Source of the DNA: Bacillus sp. NTK034
Lineage (GTDB): Bacteria; Bacillota; Bacilli; Bacillales; Cytobacillaceae
Length of the DNA: 64,000 nucleotides
Direction: 5' to 3'
NCBI RefSeq assembly: GCF_017303275.1
Contig: NZ_JAFKOJ010000005.1
Location: 186,001-250,000 of the forward strand
Under the pieces are notes generated by a model. The model had not been told where the DNA came from. It saw only the letters and a list, made by a program, of their open reading frames with translations, and did no database searches. Shown here one piece after another: positions 37,917-48,882 of this stretch. A program made the position numbers and the translations under genes. The stretch's first letter is position 1; every line of letters begins with the position of its first letter.

Positions 37917-37955
37917 AAACCGATTTAGTAAATCGGTTTAGTAAACCGGTTTAGT
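37917..37955. promoter_or_regulatory. Triple 13-bp operator upstream of kdgR
   Basis: Three contiguous 13-bp units of form AAAYCGRTTTAGT at 37917, 37930 and 37943. Neighbouring units form overlapping palindromes; the first pair has perfect 10-bp arms (AAACCGATTT/AAATCGGTTT) around AGT. It covers the expected transcription start. Confidence 0.8.
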
Positions 37956-37958
37956 GAA

Positions 37959-37987
37959 AGTATAAATGAAAACCTTTTCAAAATCAA
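37959..37987 (-). promoter_or_regulatory. Promoter of the hexonate operon with cre-like spacer
   Basis: On the minus strand TTGATT and TATACT are 17 bp apart. The spacer and -10 edge contain TGAAAACCTTTTCA on the plus strand (37967-37980), one base from an ideal CcpA site. Sigma-A recognition and catabolite repression are inferred. Confidence 0.7.
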
Positions 37988-38042
37988 TACTAAAATTTCT
38001 GAATTTTATTTTTTGCATAAATCATTCAACAACGATCCGGAC

Positions 38043-38069
38043 AAAAAAAACCCCTCCGAATCCGAAGGG
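38043..38069 (-). terminator. pyrG terminator
   Basis: Imperfect CCCTTCG/CGGAGGG stem followed on the minus strand by a run of eight T, 16 bp past the pyrG stop. Confidence 0.7.
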
Positions 38070-38084
38070 ATTTTTATCACTTTA

Positions 38085-39833
<1,749 letters not shown>

Positions 39834-39849
39834 CTATAAAAAAATAAAA

Positions 39850-39884
39850 AGCGCTCCTCTTACTTAAGTAAGTAAGGGAGCGCT
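39850..39884 (-). terminator. pyrG leader attenuator hairpin
   Basis: AGCGCTCC/GGAGCGCT outer stem plus CTTACTT/AAGTAAG inner stem, then TTTTTATTTTTT on the minus strand. The 5' arm of the transcript contains a C/U-rich GCUCCCUUACUU that a G-extended 5' end could pair with. Confidence 0.85.
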
Positions 39885-39918
39885 ATTAGCGTCTAAACGA
39901 ATCGTCCTTTTTTAAGGA

Positions 39919-39958
39919 GCCCAAAAAGTATTCTACAAGCCCTGAAACGAAAAGTCAA
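39919..39958 (-). promoter_or_regulatory. pyrG promoter with GGGC initiation site
   Basis: On the minus strand TTGACT (39958-39953) and TAGAAT (39935-39930) are 17 bp apart. Seven bases later the sequence is GGGC (39922-39919), the start at which B. subtilis RNA polymerase adds extra G residues when CTP is low. Confidence 0.88.
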
Positions 39959-39960
39959 GA

Positions 39961-40542
39961 TTATAAATCTTCTTCTTCTTCGTCAGCGTCGAGGTCATCT
40001 TCCTCAAGCTCTTCGTCCTCATCGCCGAGGTCGTATTCTTCATCTTTATCGATTATATCATCATCGTCTTCGAAGTCATCATCATCATCAAGATCATCGT
40101 CATCGTCGAGAAGATCGTCATCATCGTCTTCTGTCAGATCATCATCATCGAATCCGTCGATATCGTCGTAATCGATATCCTCTTCATCAAGCTCATCATA
40201 ATCTTCAAGATCGAGATCATCGTCATCCTTTTTCTTCGCCTTTTTCTTCTTTGGCTTGATTACGGTAACGATTTCTTCTTCATATTGGTCAACTGGATAC
40301 CATGAACGAAGGCCCCAGCGGTTATCGCCCAATCCGATAAAATGGCCATCTATATTTAAATCTGTATAGAACTGTGCAATTTTCCCTTTAACTTGTTCCT
40401 CTGAAAGGTTCATAAGTTTAGCCACTTCATTCATAATGTCATTAAAGGCCATTGGTTCTTTTTTGCTTGTTAGAAGCTCATAAGCCACTTCAATCAATGA
40501 CATTTCCTGTAATTCTTCTTTTGAGAACTGTTCCAAACTCAA
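39961..40542 (-). CDS. rpoE: RNA polymerase delta subunit
   Basis: The N-terminal ~90 residues form the folded HARE-HTH domain (EVAYELL..., AQFYTDLNIDGHFIGLGDNRWGLRSWYP). A KKKKAKKK patch is followed by an Asp/Glu-only tail of about 95 residues. Delta displaces RNA and DNA from the enzyme and helps recycling. TTG at 40542 is chosen because the protein then starts like other RpoE and AAAGGAAGTG precedes it. It lies upstream of pyrG as in B. subtilis. Confidence 0.97.
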   Translation of the reverse strand: MSLEQFSKEELQEMSLIEVAYELLTSKKEPMAFNDIMNEVAKLMNLSEEQVKGKIAQFYTDLNIDGHFIGLGDNRWGLRSWYPVDQYEEEIVTVIKPKKKKAKKKDDDDLDLEDYDELDEEDIDYDDIDGFDDDDLTEDDDDDLLDDDDDLDDDDDFEDDDDIIDKDEEYDLGDEDEELEEDDLDADEEEEDL

Positions 40543-41053
40543 TATCAGCACTTCCTTTCCTATGTAAACGCTCATTCTGCAGCGTAAATCACTAACTATT
40601 TAAGCTGAAGTTCCGCAGCTGTCCGTAAATGCATGTGGACAGCCTGCAAGAAGGCATATTCTTCATTATAAACAAATTTTTACGGTTTATGCCAGTTATA
40701 TCTGCTGTTCTGCGTATTTTTATGCGATTTATTCTTGATTTTAATTATCTTAATAGGGCTTTGAATGATGTCCGGAATTTCCGCTACGGGCACTTGCTTT
40801 CCGCGGGGAGGAACAGAGCTCCTCGGCTTCGCCTGCGGGGTCTCCCGATGACCCGCATCTCCCGCAGGACATTGAATAAGCTTCCTCGAATGAACACCGC
40901 ACGAAGGAAATGCAACAGCATTTTCGAGGATCAAGTGCCCTCCGCTTCAATCAACAGGGTGCTGACTACACGTTTTTTACTATCACTGCCGAATCAAAAA
41001 TGCCTTCACTTTTTGAATACGAGTGTTCGGATAAATTAATGTAACACATAAAG
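40543..41053. other. 511-bp interval between rpoE and the 58-aa gene
   Basis: It holds the rpoE promoter region and the R4 inverted-repeat element (40788-40940). Open frames of up to 136 codons run through the repeat on both strands and are not supported. Confidence 0.6.
40788..40940. repeat. GC-rich inverted-repeat element R4 (153 bp)
   Basis: Ends GGGCACTTG (40788-40796) and CAAGTGCCC (40932-40940) are perfect inverted repeats, extended imperfectly by CCGCT outward. The inside is GC-rich and palindromic (GGAG...CTCC; CCTGCGGG...CCCGCAGG). It resembles small non-autonomous repeats common in Bacillaceae; no transposase is present. Confidence 0.75.
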
Positions 41054-41230
41054 CTAATCTGCCCTTTTTCTCCTCCTGCGCTTTAACGGGCGATCCCATT
41101 TTTTATAGGCGAGCCAGGTGAAGTAGATGGAGAGCAGATAGAATGCAATGGCTCCCAGCTGTTTTCCATATAAGAAGTAGACTCCTGCAGCAGCTGCAAG
41201 GATGGCTATGTAGAGCAAGATTTTTTTCAT
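41054..41230 (-). CDS. Small membrane protein, 58 residues
   Basis: ATG at 41230 follows GAGGATGTGAAAAA. The product begins MKKILLYIAIL, has two hydrophobic segments (about 4-20 and 26-42) and a strongly basic tail with an RRRRKR run. No family is recognised. The Shine-Dalgarno, start and positive-inside tail support a real gene. Confidence 0.65.
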   Translation of the reverse strand: MKKILLYIAILAAAAGVYFLYGKQLGAIAFYLLSIYFTWLAYKKWDRPLKRRRRKRAD

Positions 41231-41340
41231 TTTTTCACATCCTCAGGTTCCCCGAAGTGCAATGCTATGTACTGATTCCATTATATAGGATATGGATGTA
41301 TTTTATATTAATTCTATGTTAAATAATAGTGCAGAAAACA

Positions 41341-41362
41341 AGGGCCTGCTGCTGCAGGCCCT
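41341..41362 (-). terminator. icmF operon terminator
   Basis: AGGGCCTGC/GCAGGCCCT perfect 9-bp stem with a 4-nt loop, then TTGTTTTC on the minus strand, 18 bp past the icmF stop. Confidence 0.85.
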
Positions 41363-41379
41363 GTTAATCCATTTGGTTT

Positions 41380-44300
41380 TTACATATTCCGCCGGTACTG
41401 TCCGCCTACTTCGTATAGCGCACGGGTGATTTGGCCGAGGCTTGCCGCTTTGACGGTTTCCATCAGCGCGGCGAAAATGTTGCCGCCGCTGACTGCTGTT
41501 TCCTTCAACTGTTTCAGTGCCTCTTCCGATTTGTCTTTGTTGCGTTCCTGGAAGCTGCGCAGGTTGCGGATTTGCGTTTCTTTTTCTTCCTTCGTTGCCC
41601 TTGCAAGCTCCATGTTGTTCATTTCATCCTCTGATGGAGGATTAGGATTCAAGTAAGTGTTGACTCCGATTATTGGAAGCTCTCCAGTATGCTTTTTCAT
41701 TTCATAGTACATGGACTCATCCTGAATTTTGCCGCGCTGATATTGAGTTTCCATGGCACCGAGAACGCCGCCGCGGTCATTGATGCGTTCAAACTCTCTC
41801 AGTACCTGTTCTTCCACAAGATCTGTCAGCTCATCCACGATAAAGGCGCCCTGAAGCGGGTTTTCATTTTTCGACAAGCCATGCTCTTTTGTAATAATCA
41901 TCTGGATGGCCATTGCACGGCGGACAGATTCTTCTGTCGGTGTCGTGATGGCTTCATCATACGCATTGGTATGAAGCGAGTTACAGTTATCCTGAAGCGC
42001 CATTAATGCCTGCAGCGTTGTGCGGATATCGTTAAAATCAATTTCCTGTGCATGCAGAGAGCGCCCTGAAGTCTGGATATGGTACTTCAGCTTCTGGCTT
42101 CTTTCATTTGCACCATACTTATCTCTCATAACCGTTGCCCAGATGCGGCGCGCCACACGCCCAAGCACTGTATACTCCGGATCAAGTCCGTTGGAGAAGA
42201 AGAATGAAAGGTTTGGTGCAAAATCATTGATGTTCATGCCTCTGCTCAAATAGTACTCAACATAGGTGAAGCCATTTGCTAGTGTAAAGGCAAGCTGAGA
42301 AATCGGGTTTGCACCCGCTTCTGCGATATGGTAGCCGGAAATCGAAACAGAGTAATAATTGCGGACTTTATGGTCGATAAAGTACTGCTGAATATCTCCC
42401 ATCATTCTCAAAGCAAATTCCGTAGAGAAGATACAAGTATTCTGCCCCTGATCTTCTTTTAAAATGTCAGCCTGAACCGTCCCGCGGACAGTCTGCAGCG
42501 TGTTCGCCCTGACTTCTGTGAATTCCTCAGGTGTCAGCACGCGGCCAAGCTCCTGCTCTTTTACTTCAATCTGCTGTTCGATGGCCGTATTCATGAACAT
42601 CGCCAAAATGATCGGTGCCGGCCCATTAATCGTCATCGATACAGATGTAGATGGATGGCACAAATCAAATCCGGCATAAAGCTTCTTCATATCATCCAGT
42701 GTACAGATGCTGACTCCACTTTCCCCGACTTTTCCGTAAATGTCCGGGCGGTAGTCAGGATCCTCCCCATATAAGGTTACAGAATCAAATGCTGTGCTCA
42801 GGCGCTTTGCGGCATCATCTTTGGACAGATAATGGAAGCGGCGGTTTGTCCGTTCAGGCGTACCCTCTCCGGCAAACTGTCTCTTCGGATCTTCACCCTC
42901 GCGTTTGAATGGGAAAACACCAGCTGTATAAGGGAATGAACCCGGCACGTTTTCTCTGTATACCCAGCGGATGATTTCTCCGTAATCCTTGTACTTAGGC
43001 AGTGCCACTTTTGGAATGGACAGCCCGGATAAGCTTTTTGTTTTTAGCACCGTCACGATTTCTTTATCGCGGATTTTTGTCACAAATTGTTCGCCTGAGT
43101 ATTTTTCCCTCAGATCATCCCAGCCAGCAAGGATTTTCTTTGTTTCAGCAGTCAGCTTCTCTTCTGCCGCTGATTTAATGCCTTCAAGAGAAGCAATGAC
43201 TTCTTCATTTCCTTCTTGTTCTTTTACAGCAAGCAGAGCCCCTTCCAGCTGGAACAGTTTGCGGGCGAGATCGGCCTGCTCCTCGGCTTTCTTGTGATAG
43301 CCGCGGACTGTTTCAGAAACTTCGCGCAGATAATAGCGCTGTTCATTTGGAATAATCACATTCTGCTTCTCAACTTTTGCACTTTTTGTAAAACTTGTCT
43401 TCCAGTCTGTTCCTGCTTTTTCATTAATCGTTTCCACAAGTGCAGCAAACACCGCATTTGTGCCAGGATCATTGAACTGGCTGGCAATGGTTCCGTAGAC
43501 AGGCATGTCTTCCAGCTCTTTTTCAAAAAGCATCCGGCTGCGCTGGTACTGCTTTTGCACCTGGCGCATCGCATCCTCTGAACCTTTGCGCTCAAATTTA
43601 TTAATGACAATTAAGTCTGCATAATCGATCATATCTATTTTTTCAAGCTGGGAAGGCGCACCGAATTCGCTTGTCATGACATACATCGAAGCATCACAAA
43701 TTTCCGCAATGCCGGCATCCCCCTGCCCGATTCCGCTAGTTTCCACAATAATCAGGTCAAAGCCCGCTGCTTTGACAACTGATATCGCATCCTGAATCGC
43801 AAGCGATAGCTCGCTGCGGGAATTTCTTGTTGCCAGGCTTCGCATATACACTCGCGGATTAAAGATGGCGTTCATGCGGATACGGTCGCCAAGAAGCGCA
43901 CCACCCGTTTTTTGTTTTGTCGGGTCAACAGAAAGAATCGCAACTTTTTTCTCCGGAATTTCATTTATGAAGCGGCGGATCAGCTCGTCTGTCAGCGAGC
44001 TTTTTCCGGCACCGCCTGTACCCGTAATTCCCACAACAGGAACCTGCTTTTCAAGGGACTTCACTTTCTCCATGACCGGCTCAAGCGATGCTGCCGCTTC
44101 TTTGCCTACGGTTACCTGATGCTCAGCCAGTGTAATGAGCTTGGCAATCGCATTCGTTTCCCCATCCTGAAGCTTTTCAATCTGCTCGGATGCTTCAGCT
44201 GTGAACGTGGGGAAATCACACTCCTTGATCATTTGGTCTATCATCCCCTGGAGGCCGTATTGGCGGCCGTCTTCCGGAGAAAAAATCCTCGCGATTCCGT

Positions 44301-44646
44301 AGTCATGCAATTCTTTGATTTCCTTCGGGATAATGACACCGCCCCCTCCGCCATAAATGCGGATGTGGGATGCGCCTCGCTCCTTCAAAAGGTCATACAT
44401 ATATTTGAAGTACTCTACATGCCCTCCCTGATAAGAGGAAATAGCGATGCCCTGCACATCTTCCTGTATCGCAGCATTTACGACTTCCTCCACAGAACGG
44501 TTATGCCCGAGGTGGATGACCTCTGCACCGCTTGCCTGAATGATGCGGCGCATAATATTAATGGAAGCATCATGTCCGTCAAATAGACTGGAAGCGGTAA
44601 CAAAGCGAATATGATTTTTCGGCTTATAGACTTCTGGATTGCTCAT
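41380..44646 (-). CDS. icmF: Fused isobutyryl-CoA mutase IcmF (B12-binding, GTPase chaperone and mutase)
   Basis: A 1088-residue fusion. The N-terminal B12 domain has the DGHDAS histidine H25 that replaces the cobalt lower ligand. A MeaI-type G-protein follows with Walker [10 protein letters not shown] (about 208-216) and NKFE recognition motif; it loads and repairs the cofactor. The C-terminal TIM-barrel mutase has [19 protein letters not shown] and SISGYHI. IcmF interconverts isobutyryl-CoA and butyryl-CoA, and sometimes isovaleryl/pivalyl-CoA. Its place after beta-oxidation genes suggests a role with branched-chain acyl groups. GGGGGAG precedes the ATG. Confidence 0.95.
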   Translation of the reverse strand: MSNPEVYKPKNHIRFVTASSLFDGHDASINIMRRIIQASGAEVIHLGHNRSVEEVVNAAIQEDVQGIAISSYQGGHVEYFKYMYDLLKERGASHIRIYGGGGGVIIPKEIKELHDYGIARIFSPEDGRQYGLQGMIDQMIKECDFPTFTAEASEQIEKLQDGETNAIAKLITLAEHQVTVGKEAAASLEPVMEKVKSLEKQVPVVGITGTGGAGKSSLTDELIRRFINEIPEKKVAILSVDPTKQKTGGALLGDRIRMNAIFNPRVYMRSLATRNSRSELSLAIQDAISVVKAAGFDLIIVETSGIGQGDAGIAEICDASMYVMTSEFGAPSQLEKIDMIDYADLIVINKFERKGSEDAMRQVQKQYQRSRMLFEKELEDMPVYGTIASQFNDPGTNAVFAALVETINEKAGTDWKTSFTKSAKVEKQNVIIPNEQRYYLREVSETVRGYHKKAEEQADLARKLFQLEGALLAVKEQEGNEEVIASLEGIKSAAEEKLTAETKKILAGWDDLREKYSGEQFVTKIRDKEIVTVLKTKSLSGLSIPKVALPKYKDYGEIIRWVYRENVPGSFPYTAGVFPFKREGEDPKRQFAGEGTPERTNRRFHYLSKDDAAKRLSTAFDSVTLYGEDPDYRPDIYGKVGESGVSICTLDDMKKLYAGFDLCHPSTSVSMTINGPAPIILAMFMNTAIEQQIEVKEQELGRVLTPEEFTEVRANTLQTVRGTVQADILKEDQGQNTCIFSTEFALRMMGDIQQYFIDHKVRNYYSVSISGYHIAEAGANPISQLAFTLANGFTYVEYYLSRGMNINDFAPNLSFFFSNGLDPEYTVLGRVARRIWATVMRDKYGANERSQKLKYHIQTSGRSLHAQEIDFNDIRTTLQALMALQDNCNSLHTNAYDEAITTPTEESVRRAMAIQMIITKEHGLSKNENPLQGAFIVDELTDLVEEQVLREFERINDRGGVLGAMETQYQRGKIQDESMYYEMKKHTGELPIIGVNTYLNPNPPSEDEMNNMELARATKEEKETQIRNLRSFQERNKDKSEEALKQLKETAVSGGNIFAALMETVKAASLGQITRALYEVGGQYRRNM

Positions 44647-44705
44647 CGTTCTCCCCCTTGTCCGTAAGCGCAGACACTAGTGCTGCTGATGCCTGCGCGC
44701 TATTA

Positions 44706-45350
44706 TTAAGCGTTTTCCGAAACTCTGCCCGGATCCTTTATTCCTTGAAAAAGGAGATTGGTCTGCAGCTGGATATATTCATCGATGCTGTACATTTTCT
44801 GCAGCGACCAGCGGCGGAATGCCCACATTTGCCCCTGGACAAAGATGTTATGGGCGATCATTTTGATTTTCTCCTCCGGCAGCTCCAGTTCCCCGTTCTC
44901 GACGCAAAGTGTAATGACATGCTCGAACATGCCGACCATTTCAATTTCTTTTTTCAGAACATATGGAAGCGCGTCCTTTGTCAGCGCCTTTACTTCCTGG
45001 TACATGACGAGCACTTCATCCTGCATTTCATCGACCACTTTGAAATAGTCTGCGATGCCCTGCTTTAGGCTATCAAGCGTGCCCTGCTTCGTATCAAGAC
45101 CTTTTTGAAGCCGCTCGGCGACCTGGTCATAAATGCTGTCACAAACCAGATATAGGACGTCTTCCTTCGTCCGGATGTATTCATACAGCGTTCCAATGCT
45201 AAAACCAGATGCCTTTGCGATCTCTCTAGTTGTTGTACGATGGAACCCTTTTTGGATAAAAAGGGTGACGGCACCTTTAATCATCTGATCACGTCTTTTT
45301 TTGACAAGACGCTCATCTTTAACAGAAGCCTGCACTTCCCGTTTTTTCAT
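44706..45350 (-). CDS. TetR-family regulator of the beta-oxidation locus (FadR-like)
   Basis: N-terminal TetR helix-turn-helix (about residues 20-65: GFHRTTTREIAKASGFSIGTLYEYIRTKED) and an all-helical ligand domain. 214 residues. Located inside the acyl-CoA gene cluster between acdA and icmF, it probably senses an acyl-CoA, as B. subtilis FadR does. Palindromes TGAATGAGCATTCA upstream of fadF are its likely targets. Confidence 0.85.
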   Translation of the reverse strand: MKKREVQASVKDERLVKKRRDQMIKGAVTLFIQKGFHRTTTREIAKASGFSIGTLYEYIRTKEDVLYLVCDSIYDQVAERLQKGLDTKQGTLDSLKQGIADYFKVVDEMQDEVLVMYQEVKALTKDALPYVLKKEIEMVGMFEHVITLCVENGELELPEEKIKMIAHNIFVQGQMWAFRRWSLQKMYSIDEYIQLQTNLLFQGIKDPGRVSENA

Positions 45351-45381
45351 TGTTATCTACCGCCTCCCCCAGTAAGACATA

Positions 45382-46521
45382 TTATTTTGTTACCATACGA
45401 GAGATTACAAGACGCTGGATTTCCTGTGTGCCTTCGTAGATTTGCGTAATTTTGGCGTCGCGCATGAAGCGCTCTACCGGATAATCCTTTGTATATCCGT
45501 AGCCGCCAAAGATTTGAACGGCATCTGTTGTCACTTTCATGGCTGTGTCACCGGCAAGGAGTTTGGACATGGCGGATTCTTTTCCGTATGGAAGTCCTTC
45601 TGATTCCAGCCATGCAGCCTGGTACGTTAATAGTCTTGAAGCTTCAATGCTTGTGGCCATGTCTGCCAGCTTAAATCCGATTCCCTGCTGGGCAGCTATC
45701 GGCTTGCCGAACTGCTGGCGTTCTTTTGCATACTCCACGGAAGCATCAAGCGCGCCCTGGGCAATTCCGACAGCCTGGGCAGCGATGCCGTTCCGGCCGC
45801 CGTCAAGTGTCATCATGGCAATTTTGAAGCCTTCCCCTACATTGCCCAGCACGTTCTCAACCGGAACCTTGCACTCTTCGAAAATGATTTCAGTTGTAGG
45901 TGAGGAACGGATACCCAATTTCTTTTCCTTCTTGCCGACAGAAAAGCCTTCAAAGCCGGACTCTACGATAAAGGCTGTTGTTCCTTTATGCTTGGAAGCT
46001 GGATCTGTCAGGGCAAACACGACATAGATATCTGCAATTCCGCCGTTTGTGATGAAAATTTTGCTGCCGTTTAAGACGTAATGATCGCCTTCAAGACGTG
46101 CTGTCGTTCTCATTCCGCCGGCATCAGAACCGCTGCCCGGCTCAGTAAGTCCGTATGCGCCGATTTTTTCACCTTGTGCCATCGGCTTTAAGTACTTTTG
46201 CTTTTGCTCTTCGTTTCCGAACTTGAAGATCGGCCAGCCTGCAAGGGAAGTATGTGCAGAAAGAGTTACACCTGTAGAGGCACATACTCTGGATAGCTCT
46301 TCAACTGCGATGCAATAAGCCAGGTAATCACTGCCGATTCCGCCGTACTCTTCAGGCCACGGAATCCCTGTTAAGCCAAGCTCCGCCATTTTGTCGAAAA
46401 TCTCTCTGTCAAAGCGCTCTTCTTCATCGCGCTCAGCAGCAGTCGGCGCCACTTCATTCCTGGCAAAATCGCGCACCATTTTTCTGATCATTTCATGCTC
46501 TTCACTCAATTGGAAATTCAT
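45382..46521 (-). CDS. acdA: Acyl-CoA dehydrogenase (short-chain type)
   Basis: FAD enzyme for the first beta-oxidation step. Standard motifs: [13 protein letters not shown] near 125, ITNGG, the [20 protein letters not shown] block and the catalytic glutamate in [11 protein letters not shown] near residue 367. 379 residues. Paired with a second acyl-CoA dehydrogenase 53 bp upstream; the two share layout but differ in sequence, so chain-length or branch preference probably differs. Confidence 0.93.
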   Translation of the reverse strand: MNFQLSEEHEMIRKMVRDFARNEVAPTAAERDEEERFDREIFDKMAELGLTGIPWPEEYGGIGSDYLAYCIAVEELSRVCASTGVTLSAHTSLAGWPIFKFGNEEQKQKYLKPMAQGEKIGAYGLTEPGSGSDAGGMRTTARLEGDHYVLNGSKIFITNGGIADIYVVFALTDPASKHKGTTAFIVESGFEGFSVGKKEKKLGIRSSPTTEIIFEECKVPVENVLGNVGEGFKIAMMTLDGGRNGIAAQAVGIAQGALDASVEYAKERQQFGKPIAAQQGIGFKLADMATSIEASRLLTYQAAWLESEGLPYGKESAMSKLLAGDTAMKVTTDAVQIFGGYGYTKDYPVERFMRDAKITQIYEGTQEIQRLVISRMVTK

Positions 46522-46574
46522 TGTTGGTCCCTCTCTTTATATGGATTCGTTGATTTTTTTATAAAAAGGCTGCT

Positions 46575-47705
46575 TTACAGCTGTTTGCTGATGACAATCC
46601 GCTGAATTTCGCTTGTGCCTTCATAGATTTCGGTAATTTTAGCATCACGGAAGTAGCGCTCAACCGGGTAGTCTTCTGTGTAGCCGTAGCCGCCGAATAC
46701 CTGGATGGCTTCTGTTGTTACATCCACTGCCGTTTTGGATGCAAACAGCTTTGCCATAGAGGCTTCAAGTCCGCACTTGATGCCGCGCTGGCGCATGTCT
46801 GCTGCGCGATAGATTAATAGTTTTGCAGCTTCAACGCCTGTTGCCATGTCTGCCAGCTTAAATCCGACGCCTTGCTGAGCGGCGATTGGTTTGCCGAACT
46901 GTACACGTTCCTTTGCATAGCTTGCGGCTGCTTCAAAGGCCGCTTCTGCGATTCCAAGTGCCTGTGAAGCAATCCCGATTCGTCCAGCATCCAGATTAGC
47001 CATCGCAATCTTGAAGCCCTCTCCTTCATTACCGAGGAGATTTTCAGCCGGAACCCGCATATCTTCAAATGTCAGCTGCAGCGTTCTTGAGCCGTGCAGT
47101 CCCATTTTGTGCTCATCTTTTCCAAATACAAGGCCTGGCGTATCTTTCTCTACAATAAAGGCGGAGATGCCTTTGCTGCCAAGCTCCGGATTTGTGGATG
47201 CAAATACAATATATACATCTGCTTCACCGGCATTCGTAATAAACACTTTTGAGCCATTGATGACATAATGGTCTCCATCTTTTACCGCACGGGATTTCAG
47301 GCTTCCCGCATCTGAGCCTGCGCTCGGTTCAGTAAGGCAAAAAGCTCCGAGATACTCGCCTGAAGCAAGCTTCGGAATATATTTCTGCTTCTGCTCTTCC
47401 GTACCAAAGTAAAGGATTGGGTTTGTTCCTACTGATGTGTGGACGGATAAAATAACGCCAACTGTCGCACTTATGCGGGACAGTTCATGGATGGCGATAA
47501 TGTAAGAAGTAAAATCCATTTCGGATCCGCCGTATTTTTCAGGAATCGGAATTCCCATCAGGCCAAGCCCGCCCATTTTGCGGAGAATCTCCCTTGGAAA
47601 ATCGCCCTGCTCCATTTTTTCTACAAAAGGGGCAATCTCCGTCTGCGCAAAATCACGCACCATTTTTCTCATCATTTCCTGTTCTTCTGTAAATCTCAGG
47701 TTCAT
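46575..47705 (-). CDS. Acyl-CoA dehydrogenase, second paralogue
   Basis: Same fold as the neighbouring AcdA: CLTEPSAGSDAGS, ITNAGEADVY, VFGGYGYTEDYPVERYFRDAK and IYEGTSEIQR. 376 residues. Operon context suggests butyryl-CoA or branched short-chain substrates. The electron acceptor ETF is not encoded here; the FadF-type oxidoreductase at 50397 may pass electrons onward. Confidence 0.92.
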   Translation of the reverse strand: MNLRFTEEQEMMRKMVRDFAQTEIAPFVEKMEQGDFPREILRKMGGLGLMGIPIPEKYGGSEMDFTSYIIAIHELSRISATVGVILSVHTSVGTNPILYFGTEEQKQKYIPKLASGEYLGAFCLTEPSAGSDAGSLKSRAVKDGDHYVINGSKVFITNAGEADVYIVFASTNPELGSKGISAFIVEKDTPGLVFGKDEHKMGLHGSRTLQLTFEDMRVPAENLLGNEGEGFKIAMANLDAGRIGIASQALGIAEAAFEAAASYAKERVQFGKPIAAQQGVGFKLADMATGVEAAKLLIYRAADMRQRGIKCGLEASMAKLFASKTAVDVTTEAIQVFGGYGYTEDYPVERYFRDAKITEIYEGTSEIQRIVISKQL

Positions 47706-47754
47706 TTGTATACCCTCCGATGCTGCCTGGCTCTATTTTAGCCGGCTCCTGTGA

Positions 47755-48609
47755 TTATTTTTCGTAAACGTAGAAGCCTCTGCCTGTCTTCTTGCCAAGC
47801 CAGCCGGCTTTTACATATTTTCTTAACAGCGGGCACGGACGGTATTTATCATCGCCAAAGCCCTCATGCAGGGTTTCCATAATATACAGGCACGTGTCCA
47901 GGCCAATGAAGTCAGCCAAAGTCAGCGGTCCCATTGGATGGTTCATGCCAAGCTTCATCACTTCATCAATTGCCTCTTTTGACGCAACCCCTTCATAAAG
48001 CGTGAAGATTGCTTCATTGATCATCGGCATCAGGATGCGGTTGGATACGAATCCAGGAAAGTCATTCACTTCTACAGGCACTTTTTTAAGCGTCTTTGTG
48101 ATGTCTTCAATTGTTTGATACACTTCGTCTGCTGTCGCAAGGCCACGGATGATTTCTACTAGCTTCATCACTGGCACCGGGTTCATAAAATGCATGCCGA
48201 TGACTTTTTCCGGCCGTTTTGTCGCAGCTGCGATTTCTGTGATAGGAAGAGACGATGTATTGCTCGCCAGGATTGTATGCTCTGGTGCAATTTCATCCAG
48301 CTGGCTGAAGATTTTTGTTTTGATTTCCATGTTTTCAACGGCTGCTTCGATAACGAGCTCAACTTTTTTTGCATCCTGCAGATCGGTTGAAGCGGTTACA
48401 TTTTTAAGCACTGTTTCCATCTCTTCCGCTGTCATGCGCTCTTTTTCCACCTGGCGGGAAAGATTATTTTTAATCACGCTAAGGCCGCGTTCAACAAAAT
48501 CTGGCTTTAGGTCGTTTAAGATGACGCTGTAGCCTGCCTGCGCACAAACCTGAGCGATTCCTGAACCCATTTGTCCAGCACCGATTACCATAATGTTTTT
48601 TACATTCAT
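47755..48609 (-). CDS. 3-hydroxybutyryl-CoA dehydrogenase
   Basis: NAD(P)-binding GAGQMGSGIAQVCA at residues 11-24, catalytic HFMNPVP histidine near 138 and NDFPGFVSNRI substrate motif. 284 residues, matching the stand-alone Hbd/MmgB type. It works between enoyl-CoA hydration and thiolysis; no crotonase gene is in this cluster. Confidence 0.94.
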   Translation of the reverse strand: MNVKNIMVIGAGQMGSGIAQVCAQAGYSVILNDLKPDFVERGLSVIKNNLSRQVEKERMTAEEMETVLKNVTASTDLQDAKKVELVIEAAVENMEIKTKIFSQLDEIAPEHTILASNTSSLPITEIAAATKRPEKVIGMHFMNPVPVMKLVEIIRGLATADEVYQTIEDITKTLKKVPVEVNDFPGFVSNRILMPMINEAIFTLYEGVASKEAIDEVMKLGMNHPMGPLTLADFIGLDTCLYIMETLHEGFGDDKYRPCPLLRKYVKAGWLGKKTGRGFYVYEK

Positions 48610-48632
48610 TTTTGTATCCTCCGTTCTTGGGC

Positions 48633-48860
48633 TTTGGCCGGTAAATTGTTAATTTGGTCCGAATAGATGATCAGCTGCCTCTATCGTTATTCAGTTTGGC
48701 CGGTATTTCTGCTGATTTGGCCGGTAAATGTCTGTTCAGTCCTGCGATTTATCCGTTTGGCCGTTAAATTGATTATTTTGGCCGTAAAAATCCTAATTCC
48801 GGCCGATAAGTGATTAGTTGCATCTATCTCTCGGCCGGTAAAACGATGCTTTTCCGGCTG
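48633..48860. repeat. Array T1: about ten TTTGGCCGGTAAA-type units at 20-21 bp
   Basis: Word starts at 48633, 48653, 48695, 48716, 48756, 48777 and 48797 are spaced 20, 42, 21, 40, 21 and 20; missing positions hold diverged units. The overall spacing is 164 bp for eight steps (20.5 bp mean). Two further units near 48830 and 48850 are shifted. It fills the gap between the hydroxybutyryl-CoA dehydrogenase and thiolase genes. Confidence 0.75.
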
Positions 48861-48882
48861 CACCCGCCGTCCCAAAAACAGA

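Noticed and set aside
40629..41039. 136-codon frame upstream of rpoE
   Set aside because: It runs through the R4 inverted-repeat element and would be repeat-encoded; no homology or start signal recognised.
43912..44586. 224-codon open frame antisense to icmF
   Set aside because: It lies wholly inside icmF on the other strand, has no Shine-Dalgarno or recognisable domain, and is a codon-bias shadow.
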